From: Balneolaceae bacterium UBA7797
GTDB lineage: Bacteria > Bacteroidota > Rhodothermia > Balneolales > Balneolaceae
Assembly: GCA_002480645.1 (NCBI GenBank)
Contig: DLCN01000019.1
Coordinates: forward strand, 186,001-250,000
Direction: 5' to 3'
Length of the DNA: 64,000 nt
Shown: one piece after another, positions 34,857 through 42,609 of the stretch
Layout: every line of letters begins with the position of its first letter
How positions within the stretch are numbered: the stretch's first letter is position 1
The notes under the pieces: generated by a model
Told to the model about the DNA's origin: nothing
What the model saw: the letters and a program-made list of their open reading frames with translations, nothing else
Database searches by the model: none
Translations under genes and position numbers: made by a program

Positions 34857-34892
34857 TTGCGACGAATTGCATATTTGTTGCGACGAACTGCA
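34857..34892 (-). promoter_or_regulatory. Pair of 15-bp direct repeats, candidate LytTR operator of the efflux operon
   Basis: TTGCGACGAATTGCA (34857-34871) and TTGCGACGAACTGCA (34878-34892) differ at one base and start 21 bp apart, two turns of DNA, so they present on one face. LytTR regulators of the AgrA type bind paired direct repeats with about this spacing. The pair is 70-105 bases upstream of tolC and about 150 bases after the LytTR gene, the natural place for an activator site. Confidence 0.6.
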
Positions 34893-35040
34893 CAAACCCT
34901 TCTTCTGGTTTACATTCATTGACATTTCGACCGCGTTTTCAATCTCCCACAGATGACGGTATTACCCAAAATGCGCTGCTTTATTGCCGTAATCCGGACT
35001 ATGTACTGTTAGTGAACCGGCCGGCTTGAAAGGCTTACCA

Positions 35041-35733
35041 TCAAAATAATTTTGCCAATTCCTCGGTATAGGTCACGCCTACCGGAATCTCTCTTTCCGG
35101 AATATTCAGGCTGCGACTCTTCACATTCAGGATACGAGATCTCGGCACAATGAATGACCGATGAACCCTGATAAATTCCGATGTGGGGAGCTTTTCGACA
35201 ATTTCTTTCATCGTCATTCGAGGAACCAGTGTTTGGCCATTACTCAAATGTATTTTCAGATAATCACTTAGCCCTTCAACGTAGAGGATATCCTCAATAT
35301 TTATTTTTACCAATTCGTAATTAACCCGAATAAAAAGCGCGGAATTTTCCGGGGTTCCTACCCCATTCTTGTAATCAAAATACTCTCTGGCTTTCTCAGC
35401 CGCTTGCAGGAACCGCTCCTTTCTTATAGGTTTCAGTAAGTAATCCAAGGCACTCAGATCATAACTTTGTACAGCGTATTCGCTAAATGCCGTAGTAAAG
35501 ATCACCATAGTATCCTGTGGAACAGATTTGTACAGGTTTATTCCGGTCATGGAAGGCATCTGTATATCCAGAAACAGCAGATCAGCCGGATATTTCCGAA
35601 GATATTTCAGCGCCTCTCCCGGTTTGGTGAAGGTCTTTTCCAGATCGACGTACTCTACGTCATTACATAGCGCCCTGATCACATCCAGCGCAAGGGGTTC
35701 ATCATCGATAGCTACGGCTTTGATCTTCATCAT
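35041..35733 (-). CDS. LytTR-family response regulator
   Basis: 230-aa two-component response regulator. Receiver domain 1-120 with acidic pair Asp10-Asp11, phospho-acceptor Asp56 (LLFLDIQMP) and Lys102-type KPI loop (YLLKPIRKERF); LytTR DNA-binding domain about 135-230 (VKINIEDILYVEGLSDYLKI, FIRVHRSFIVP). It overlaps the kinase gene by four bases (ATGA) and lies directly upstream of the efflux operon, which it probably controls through the repeats at 34857-34892. Confidence 0.95.
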   Translation of the reverse strand: MMKIKAVAIDDEPLALDVIRALCNDVEYVDLEKTFTKPGEALKYLRKYPADLLFLDIQMPSMTGINLYKSVPQDTMVIFTTAFSEYAVQSYDLSALDYLLKPIRKERFLQAAEKAREYFDYKNGVGTPENSALFIRVNYELVKINIEDILYVEGLSDYLKIHLSNGQTLVPRMTMKEIVEKLPTSEFIRVHRSFIVPRSRILNVKSRSLNIPEREIPVGVTYTEELAKLF

Positions 35734-36752
35734 AACTGAAGGTTCAGTTTAACCGTGAAATCATAATCATTTTCAATTAACTCCAACTCATGTTTTTCCG
35801 GGTAAATGAGTTCGAGCCTTTTTTTAGTATTTTCGATTCCAAACCCTGATTTCTTCAAATTCTGAGCATCCACCTCTACTTTATTATTGAACACGGTAAG
35901 TTTCAGTAGCTTCTCATTTGTTTTTAAATGGATCTTGATATTGCTGTTCTGCTCTGCATTTACTCCGTATTTAAACGCATTCTCTATAAATGGAAGCAGG
36001 ATCAGGGGAGCAATCTGATGACCGAATTCGTCTTTATCGATTGAAACTTCCAGCGATATATTTTCATCTAACCTGACCTTTTGCAAGGCAATATAGCCTT
36101 GCAGATAATGGATCTCTTCATTTAGCGGTACCATTTCTTTCCGGCTCGAATCCAGCGTATATCTCATCATTTCGGATAATTTTCCCACCATATCTGCTGC
36201 TTTAGGAGCTTGAGTAATGGTCAGTCCGTAAATACTGTTGAGGGTATTAAATAAAAAGTGCGGGTTGATCTGACTCGTCAAATAAGAAAGCTGTGCATTA
36301 TGGCGCTCCTTTTCTGTTTGCTTCCATCGATTACTGAGTCGTAAGGCTATTGATGAGAAAAACACGGTGATATACATCAAAAAAACATTGGAAAAAAGGA
36401 TAGGAAAGACCCTGCTAGCGATCTCCTCATCCAGTCTTTTAGGTGGAGGCTGATGGTCGATCAATGCAGATAAAAATCTGGGCGCTTCCATCATCACAAA
36501 AAAGAGACCAACTACAATAATGCCATAAAGCAGGTATCTGCGAGTAAACAGAAATTGTGGAATGAATACATAATAATTCAGATAAAAGACCACGATCAAG
36601 ATGCCAATTGTTACCCAGAATGGAAATGGGATCAACCAAAGCGAGTCGGTACTATCCACAGAAAAAGCCCGGTTGGTGTAATAAATAGGCATCGCAATGA
36701 TGAGGCTCCAGATCCCGAAATGCAGAAATATGAAAGATATTTTCCGTTTCAT
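35730..36752 (-). CDS. LytS/YehU-type sensor histidine kinase
   Basis: 340-aa membrane kinase from the ATG at 36752 (MKRKISFIFL); the frame extends 20 codons further up but without membrane-protein features. About four transmembrane helices (22-165 region of hydrophobic segments) precede a His_kinase domain with the phospho-histidine His165 in SQINPHFLFNTLNSIYGL, and a HATPase region with PFIENAFKYGV (N box) and KSGFGIENTKKRL (G box). It lacks a periplasmic sensor, so it may sense the membrane. Coupled to the LytTR regulator by an ATGA overlap. Confidence 0.93.
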   Translation of the reverse strand: MKRKISFIFLHFGIWSLIIAMPIYYTNRAFSVDSTDSLWLIPFPFWVTIGILIVVFYLNYYVFIPQFLFTRRYLLYGIIVVGLFFVMMEAPRFLSALIDHQPPPKRLDEEIASRVFPILFSNVFLMYITVFFSSIALRLSNRWKQTEKERHNAQLSYLTSQINPHFLFNTLNSIYGLTITQAPKAADMVGKLSEMMRYTLDSSRKEMVPLNEEIHYLQGYIALQKVRLDENISLEVSIDKDEFGHQIAPLILLPFIENAFKYGVNAEQNSNIKIHLKTNEKLLKLTVFNNKVEVDAQNLKKSGFGIENTKKRLELIYPEKHELELIENDYDFTVKLNLQL

Positions 36753-36836
36753 ATGTTGAATATACAAAACCCGAAGTCGAGCACCTAGCTGAAGAATTCC
36801 GTCGTGTATCATTACTTTTTTTTGTTAATTGACGAG

Positions 36837-37775
36837 ATGAAATTTCAAACAGTTTCCCTTCTTTTTCTTGTTATTTCCATCACTGCCTGTTCGGATATCA
36901 GATCCGATCCGGATTCTTCCCCACAGACGTATATTCAGATCCTGGGCATTGCTCAGGATGCAGGCTTTCCTCAGGCCGGATGTGAAAAAGAAAACTGCGC
37001 TCTGTACTGGGATGGTAAAGTCGAAGCCCGGCACGCCACTAGTTTCGCCTTGATGGATGCGGAAACAAAACAGAGCTGGTTATTTGAAGCCACCCCCGAT
37101 ATCAGACATCAGCTTCATACCATGAAAACCCGGGCTCCCGAACATGATTTTGCTGGTATTTTCTTAACTCATGCACATATCGGGCATTATTCGGGACTGA
37201 TGCAGCTTGGCCACGAAGCTATGGGAGCCGACCGGATCCCGGTATACGCAATGCCACGAATGAAAACCTATCTGCAGACCAATGGTCCGTGGAGCCAACT
37301 GGTGGACTACGGCAACATCATGCTAATGCCTTTGACGGCCGATTCCACGATCCGGCTAACCCGGAATCTTTCTGTTACTCCCATATTGGTCCCTCATCGT
37401 GATGAATATTCAGAAACAGTGGGTTACCGTATCGAGTCTCCCGAAAAACGCATGCTTTTCATCCCTGACATCAACAAATGGGACGTATGGGATCGCTCTA
37501 TTGTGGATGAAATTGCCCGGGTTGATGTGGCTTTACTCGATGCTACTTTCTACGATGCGGATGAATTGCCGGGCAGAGATATGAGTGAAATTCCTCATCC
37601 TTTTGTGGAGGAATCTGTTGGTCTGTTTAACGATCTGCCTGATTCGGAAAAAACGAAGATCACGTTCATCCATTTCAATCATACCAATCCACTGATCCTT
37701 GATTCACCAGAACGCAGACACATTGGAGATCTGGGATATAAAGTGGCTTTCGAAGGGATGGAGATCCGCCTTTGA
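36837..37775 (+). CDS. PqqB-like metallo-beta-lactamase-fold lipoprotein
   Basis: 312-aa hydrolase of the metallo-beta-lactamase superfamily. The ATG at 36837 is chosen over one at 36804 because it opens a lipoprotein signal (MKFQTVSLLFLVISITAC). The metal motif is THAHIGHYSGL with His112, His114 and His117; the usual DH at the next position is GH here. Later marks are VPHRDEYSETVGYRI, FIPDINKWD, LLDATFYD and FIHFNHTNPL. The layout follows PqqB (IQILGIAQDAGFPQAGC is a PqqB hallmark), but no other pqq gene is nearby and PqqB is normally not lipidated, so the function is open. Divergent from the kinase gene across 84 bases. Confidence 0.87.
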   Translation: MKFQTVSLLFLVISITACSDIRSDPDSSPQTYIQILGIAQDAGFPQAGCEKENCALYWDGKVEARHATSFALMDAETKQSWLFEATPDIRHQLHTMKTRAPEHDFAGIFLTHAHIGHYSGLMQLGHEAMGADRIPVYAMPRMKTYLQTNGPWSQLVDYGNIMLMPLTADSTIRLTRNLSVTPILVPHRDEYSETVGYRIESPEKRMLFIPDINKWDVWDRSIVDEIARVDVALLDATFYDADELPGRDMSEIPHPFVEESVGLFNDLPDSEKTKITFIHFNHTNPLILDSPERRHIGDLGYKVAFEGMEIRL

Positions 37776-37819
37776 TCTGACCGGTCCCTGATCAGTCCGG
37801 GAGTACTCTCGTTCGGTAC

Positions 37820-37852
37820 TGCTCCGTGTTTGCTCCATGTCTGCTCCGTGTT
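37820..37852. repeat. Three tandem 11-bp units
   Basis: TGCTCCGTGTT, TGCTCCATGTC and TGCTCCGTGTT start at 37820, 37831 and 37842 in the spacer between two convergent genes. No function is apparent; a short slippage repeat is the simplest reading. Confidence 0.5.
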
Positions 37853-37982
37853 TTGCAGATCCGGGCTGCTCCCTATGTACTATTTGTATGATCAAATACA
37901 TCACCATGTTTGCAGTTTCAACACACTGAAAAATGTACTTGGCTATTTATCCCTCCGGTAATGAAGTGACCGTACTGTCTAT

Positions 37983-38516
37983 CTACTGCTCAATGGCATT
38001 AAAAACCCCGGTTAGCGTAGTATAGCTTTTGCTATTCGTATCCGGACCGGTACTTACTTCGGTAAAGATCTTCAGGTCAAATATCCCTTCTATAGTATCG
38101 ACTGCCGAGTGAGTGATCTCCATCGTGCCGGATTCGGAATAATAGATTCCATCCGAAATTTCGGGACTTACATACACTCCGGTAAAACCATTCGCCGACT
38201 GAGCACCCATGGTCGTTGTTTCCATAAAGGGATAGGTGCCTGCAGAAATCCGGCCTTCTGATCGAATAAAAAAAGTTACCTCCGTCATAGTTGAATCTGA
38301 CAACAAAGTGGAGATCAGCGAAATGGTAATTACCGAATCATCGGGGGAATAAGTAAAAGTAGCAGGTCCGCCTAATTTCTCATATAAACCTCCTGCATTC
38401 AGTGTGCCCACCTCACCTGCAAAAAAGCCTCTGCTGATCCCATCAACCTCCGGTTCTGAAGGATTTCCACACGCTATAAAAACTATCAATAGTAAGAGGC
38501 AGCATTGTTTGATCAT
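37983..38516 (-). CDS. Hypothetical lipoprotein, 177 aa
   Basis: Signal MIKQCCLLLLIVFIAC with lipidated Cys16. The mature part is a predicted beta-rich domain (ATFTYSPDDSVITISLISTL, FFIRSEGRISAGTYPF, GIYYSESGTMEITHSAVDTI, SKSYTTLTGVFNAIEQ), in a pattern close to the small lipocalin-like or DUF-type lipoproteins common in Bacteroidota, for instance those with a YSESGTLEIT-type strand. No specific family is claimed. Monocistronic. Confidence 0.75.
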   Translation of the reverse strand: MIKQCCLLLLIVFIACGNPSEPEVDGISRGFFAGEVGTLNAGGLYEKLGGPATFTYSPDDSVITISLISTLLSDSTMTEVTFFIRSEGRISAGTYPFMETTTMGAQSANGFTGVYVSPEISDGIYYSESGTMEITHSAVDTIEGIFDLKIFTEVSTGPDTNSKSYTTLTGVFNAIEQ

Positions 38517-38569
38517 ACGCTAAAATAATAGATTTTAACGGCCGGACAAGATCTGTGTTGGCAGACAGT

Positions 38570-38938
38570 TTACCCGGATGCTCCTTCGTAGATAGGCACC
38601 ATCAGTATTACAAAGGTGAAGATCAGCAAAGCATAAATTCCCAATGAAAAAATAAGCACCGCTTTGCGTCTCCGGCTTTCGTCCTTCGGGTAGATCACGG
38701 ATTTGATCCACGGAAGGTGTAGTAAACTGTGAACAATGATCCCCGCCACGAAGACCATGGCCACCCAAAAATGAAATTCCCCCCATTGGTGCCGGGTCAG
38801 GCCTAAGATCGTACTATTATGACTACCGTGTGGTAATCTGAAATGAAGCAATATTCCTGTAACAGTTAAGATCACCATGCAGGCAAACGAAATGGAGTCG
38901 ATGATCACATTTTGCGAATGCTTTCTAATTGCCGCCAT
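38570..38938 (-). CDS. DUF4405-like four-helix membrane protein
   Basis: 122-aa inner-membrane protein with four transmembrane segments. Conserved histidines lie in HQWGEFHFWVAM and IIVHSLLHLPWIK, the arrangement of di-heme cytochrome b-like DUF4405 proteins, which suggests heme binding, though that is inference. A paralogue of the same length lies at 42098-42457 and shares TRHxWGxFHxW and LHLPWIK. Together they may come from one duplication. Confidence 0.82.
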   Translation of the reverse strand: MAAIRKHSQNVIIDSISFACMVILTVTGILLHFRLPHGSHNSTILGLTRHQWGEFHFWVAMVFVAGIIVHSLLHLPWIKSVIYPKDESRRRKAVLIFSLGIYALLIFTFVILMVPIYEGASG

Positions 38939-39141
38939 ACTATCAGGGATTGGTTCTTAATCAGGTGACCTTAACTAATTATTATGAAGATTATGTTAAT
39001 AAACACCTTAATTATAGTGCGCATTGCAACTCAGGCATTGAATGCACCCGACCTTCTGAGTTTATTTGTAACTACCTAATAAATTCACGAATCTTTCTTT
39101 AGATCTGTAATTATTCTTTTAAATACTAACCTGCCTTAATC

Positions 39142-39651
39142 ATGAGATCAGTTATTACCACACTCTTAGTCCTCTTCCTGTTCAATACAGTGCCACTTAA
39201 AGCCGGCGATTGTGAACTCCCGAAACGTATCAAGCTGGAAGCCAAAGAAGATTATGCCCCTTACCATACACTAATTGTGGATTGTGTGGACTGGCTGGAA
39301 TCCACTCCATTTACCACAGAAAAGAAAAAACGGAGGGACGTTCAGGCTTTTGTGATCAAATGGATGATGGGAACACCCACGTTGTCGGTCAAAATAAATT
39401 CATACCATCTGGATCTATGGTCAAGAGATTCTGACAAACTGATGCCAGTTTTTCTGGGTGGATGGGCCCGGGCCATTATTCAAGCTGATTTCGAGATCGA
39501 TGAATATGAAGGCATGGCCGGAGGTATTCGTACCTTGATTAAAGTCCATGAGCTGGATGGAGCCCCTAAAAAGTCCAGGGAGATCAAGCGGCTGATCAAA
39601 GCTGATAAAAAAGGGGAATTGGTGGATTATCTAAAGAAAAAAGCATCATAG
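39142..39651 (+). CDS. Hypothetical secreted protein, 169 aa
   Basis: Signal peptide residues 1-21 (MRSVITTLLVLFLFNTVPLK, then AGDCELPK). The mature part is rich in Lys, Asp and Glu, predicted mainly helical, with WLESTPFTTEKKKRRDVQAF and KKSREIKRLIKADKKGELVD as the clearest features; the length and the periodic helices suggest a small periplasmic helical-repeat domain. Not recognised. An extremely short lipoprotein-like frame follows 5 bases after its stop. Confidence 0.75.
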   Translation: MRSVITTLLVLFLFNTVPLKAGDCELPKRIKLEAKEDYAPYHTLIVDCVDWLESTPFTTEKKKRRDVQAFVIKWMMGTPTLSVKINSYHLDLWSRDSDKLMPVFLGGWARAIIQADFEIDEYEGMAGGIRTLIKVHELDGAPKKSREIKRLIKADKKGELVDYLKKKAS

Positions 39652-39656
39652 ACTGT

Positions 39657-39761
39657 ATGGGGCAGGGATTGCGATATTACCATCTTATCCTGTTTCTCGG
39701 ACTGATTTCCTGTACTTCGACCAGAGATTTGATCTCTTTCACGGAGTTTAACAGGATTTGA
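39657..39761 (+). CDS. Possible 34-aa lipoprotein
   Basis: ATG at 39657, stop TGA at 39759. The peptide opens with a hydrophobic stretch and a lipobox (ILFLGLISC, Cys19) followed by only 15 residues (TSTRDLISFTEFNRI). It starts six bases after the stop of the preceding secreted-protein gene. Very small entericidin-like lipoproteins of this size exist, but no ribosome site is clear and it may be a chance frame or the remnant of a longer gene. Confidence 0.3.
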   Translation: MGQGLRYYHLILFLGLISCTSTRDLISFTEFNRI

Positions 39762-39832
39762 ATCGGTTATTGGTTCTATACTCTTTTGCACCCTCTCTTT
39801 ATTTACGAGATTCTCCTTTTTATTATTCCTTT

Positions 39833-40708
39833 ATGAACTACACTATCAAAAATTCTGATCTCGAAGTCTCCATCACCAAAAGGGGTATTGAATTATGCTC
39901 TGTAATATCTTTAAAAACCGGAAAAGAATACATGTGGCGGGCTGACCAGGATGTTTGGGGAAGTCACGCTCCGGTTTTATTTCCCATAATCGGGGCCCTA
40001 AAGAATGGAGAGCTTTTTTATAAGGAAAAATCCTATCCGGTTCCGAAACACGGTTTGGTTCGCCATTCTGAAAAAGTAGAACGCATGGAGCAAACATCGG
40101 ACTCTATCCTTTTTAAACTGAAATGGGATGAGGAATCCCTCAAAAAATACCCCTTTAAATTTGAGTTCCTGACCCATTATTCCCTTGAAGACCATACACT
40201 CACCATTCATCACACCGTAAAAAATCCCGGTGATGAAATGATGTATTTCTCGCTGGGTGGTCACCCGGCTTTTAATTGTCCCTTTTTTGATGGGGATGAA
40301 TATGAGGACTATTATCTGGATTTTGAAGAAAAAGAGACCGATTCCACCTGGTTGCTCGACAATTCCGGCCTGGTTAGCACTAATAGAACACTCATTCTGA
40401 ATGATACCAGTACTCTTCCGTTACATAAAGATCTGTTCAATAATGATGCCTTGATCTTCAAGGAACTGAGATCACGCAAAGTCTCACTTGTGAGTAAGAA
40501 TCACGGCAAAGTTCTTTCTGTGAATTTTGATGGTTTTCCATATCTGGGAATCTGGGCAAAACCGGCATCTCCTTTTGTATGCATAGAACCCTGGCTGGGA
40601 ATTACGGATGCCTCCGATTCTACCCAAAAGATCGAAGAAAAGGAAGGAATGCTCATATTAGATCCGGGAGCCGAATTCGAAGCTGAATATTCGATCACTT
40701 TTTATTGA
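39833..40708 (+). CDS. Aldose 1-epimerase family protein (LacX-like)
   Basis: 291-aa cytosolic mutarotase-type enzyme; start at the ATG at 39833 (MNYTIKNSDLEVSITKRG), as the 25 codons upstream do not fit the family. It belongs to the short aldose-epimerase branch of LacX: WGSHAPVLFPIIGALKNG, KHGLVRH with His73, SLGGHPAFNCPF with His144, and CIEPWLG with the probable base Glu252. It would interconvert alpha- and beta-anomers of hexoses. No sugar-catabolic partner adjoins it, so its substrate is not indicated. Confidence 0.9.
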   Translation: MNYTIKNSDLEVSITKRGIELCSVISLKTGKEYMWRADQDVWGSHAPVLFPIIGALKNGELFYKEKSYPVPKHGLVRHSEKVERMEQTSDSILFKLKWDEESLKKYPFKFEFLTHYSLEDHTLTIHHTVKNPGDEMMYFSLGGHPAFNCPFFDGDEYEDYYLDFEEKETDSTWLLDNSGLVSTNRTLILNDTSTLPLHKDLFNNDALIFKELRSRKVSLVSKNHGKVLSVNFDGFPYLGIWAKPASPFVCIEPWLGITDASDSTQKIEEKEGMLILDPGAEFEAEYSITFY

Positions 40709-40883
40709 TCATGGTCTTTACTTCAATAGCCCCCTGTTTATGAGCCAATTAAAACCAGAGTTGTATGAATAATTAAAGCCGGTGATAGTTTATCCTACCT
40801 CCACAAGGCACATTTATTCCTGCCCTATTGTGTTAACATGACGCATTATATATTGATCTTTTGTTGGAGTTAAATCTTGTATA

Positions 40884-42020
40884 ATGGAAATATCCAGTTC
40901 TGCTTTTAATGATTCTAAAAGGCACTTTAAGGTATTAGACGCACTACGCGGTGTAGCTGCTATCGTTGTTGTTTTTTTTCATGTGCTTGAAGTTTATTCC
41001 GGAGGGGATCATACAAAACAGTGGATCAATCATGGATATCTGGCCGTTGATTTCTTCTTCATGCTTTCAGGATTTGTGATGGCACATGCTTATGACGATC
41101 GGTGGGATTCCATGAGTATCAAAGATTTTTTCAAGAGAAGACTGATCCGGCTTCATCCTATGATAATATTTGGCATGACCATAGGTGCTCTGAGTTTTTA
41201 CTTTGGTGAATCCGATTACTTCCCTAAAATTGCCGAAACCTCTATTTGGCAACTATTAATAGTCTTAGTTATTGGCTATACATTATTACCTCTACCAACC
41301 TCAATGGATATTCGGGGATGGAATGAAATGCACCCGCTAAATGGCCCGGCATGGTCACTTTTTCTTGAATACATAGCAAACATATTGCACGCTTTAATTC
41401 TCAGAAAATTACCCAAACTGATATTATCCGTTTTTGTTGTAATAGCAGCAATGGCGCTCATACAATTAGCCGTAACCAGCCCACATGGTGATATAATTGG
41501 CGGGTGGTCTTTGGAACCTGAGCAATTACGAATTGGCTTTACCAGACTTTTATTTCCTTATATGGCAGGAATGTTACTTCGAAGGTCTATTACGATAAAA
41601 AGCGGAAGAAATACTTTTCTTATGAGCAGTATGTTACTAGTTCTTTTCTTAGCAATTCCCAGAATTGGCGGTACAGAACATCTCTGGTTAAACGGATTAT
41701 ATGATTCTCTGGTCGTTATTTTTGTATTTCCGGTTATTGTGTACCTGGGCTCACTTGGCACACTTAAAAATTCCCGTACTGAGAAAATAAGTACTTTTCT
41801 GGGTGATATATCTTACCCGGTCTATATCATTCATTTTCCATTTACGTACGTTTTTTATGCCTGGGTGACAGAAAATAATATCCCGATTGGAAAGGGATTT
41901 GCCGTCGGTACCATCCTTGTCATCTTTACTATTGGCCTTTCGTATATGTCACTTAAACTTTACGACGAGCCTGTTAGAAAATGGTTGGCAGCAAAATTCA
42001 TGTATTCTCAAAAGGACTAG
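40884..42020 (+). CDS. Membrane acyltransferase (acyltransferase-3/OafA family)
   Basis: 378-aa inner-membrane protein with about ten transmembrane helices. N-terminal FKVLDALRGVAAIVVVFFHVLEV holds the family Arg and the catalytic-type His; GYLAVDFFFMLSGFVMAHAY, FFKRRLIRLHPM, GPAWSLFLEYIANI and ISYPVYIIHFPF follow in the usual order. Such enzymes transfer acetyl or other acyl groups to surface polysaccharides, lipids or peptidoglycan. Monocistronic; no polysaccharide operon lies beside it. The lower G+C than its neighbours may indicate transfer. Confidence 0.93.
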   Translation: MEISSSAFNDSKRHFKVLDALRGVAAIVVVFFHVLEVYSGGDHTKQWINHGYLAVDFFFMLSGFVMAHAYDDRWDSMSIKDFFKRRLIRLHPMIIFGMTIGALSFYFGESDYFPKIAETSIWQLLIVLVIGYTLLPLPTSMDIRGWNEMHPLNGPAWSLFLEYIANILHALILRKLPKLILSVFVVIAAMALIQLAVTSPHGDIIGGWSLEPEQLRIGFTRLLFPYMAGMLLRRSITIKSGRNTFLMSSMLLVLFLAIPRIGGTEHLWLNGLYDSLVVIFVFPVIVYLGSLGTLKNSRTEKISTFLGDISYPVYIIHFPFTYVFYAWVTENNIPIGKGFAVGTILVIFTIGLSYMSLKLYDEPVRKWLAAKFMYSQKD

Positions 42021-42097
42021 CCAAACTTTAAGAACGAGACTAACAGATTTGAACTCAATTTCGAAATTCTCTGTATCCCTGTCCCATTAAATCTGGT

Positions 42098-42457
42098 TCA
42101 ATGGTGCGTAACCGCTCCGGTGAAAATAGTCATTCCAAAAGCGACCAGCGCAATAAATAGCATCGAAAACGCAGCGACCTTTACATATTTTCTTTCTCCC
42201 TTTGTGGGAGATATAACCCCCTTGATCCATGGTAGATGCAGCACAAGGTGATAACCAATACAAACAATAAGCACGATCGCAATCCAATAATGAAAATCGC
42301 CCCATTCATGGCGGGTAAATCCCCATAACTCGGCCCGGCGGCTACCCGGTGGTAATTTATATTTCAGTAAAAACCCGGTAATGGTCAGCACGATCATACA
42401 TGCCAAAGAAATAGTATCGATCCATACATTCTGAGTATGTTTACGTATAGTTTTCAT
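42098..42457 (-). CDS. DUF4405-like four-helix membrane protein, second copy
   Basis: 119-aa paralogue of 38570-38938: same four transmembrane segments and the same His-bearing stretches TRHEWGDFHYWIAI and YHLVLHLPWIKG. Divergence between the two copies is substantial at residue level, so the duplication is not recent. It faces the acyltransferase gene across about 80 bases, without a gene that would suggest a partner oxidoreductase. Confidence 0.82.
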   Translation of the reverse strand: MKTIRKHTQNVWIDTISLACMIVLTITGFLLKYKLPPGSRRAELWGFTRHEWGDFHYWIAIVLIVCIGYHLVLHLPWIKGVISPTKGERKYVKVAAFSMLFIALVAFGMTIFTGAVTHH

Positions 42458-42609
42458 CTCTTGTCTCCCGATTGCTTTGGTTTAGGCTGGCTATGTGTTA
42501 ACCCGTTCTTTCTAATGACGACCAACCTCATATTTTTGTCTTAAATCGACTTTATAGTTTTAATGATTTTGTGTATTTCTTTACTTCTCAAAAAAAATCA
42601 CGGTATCTA

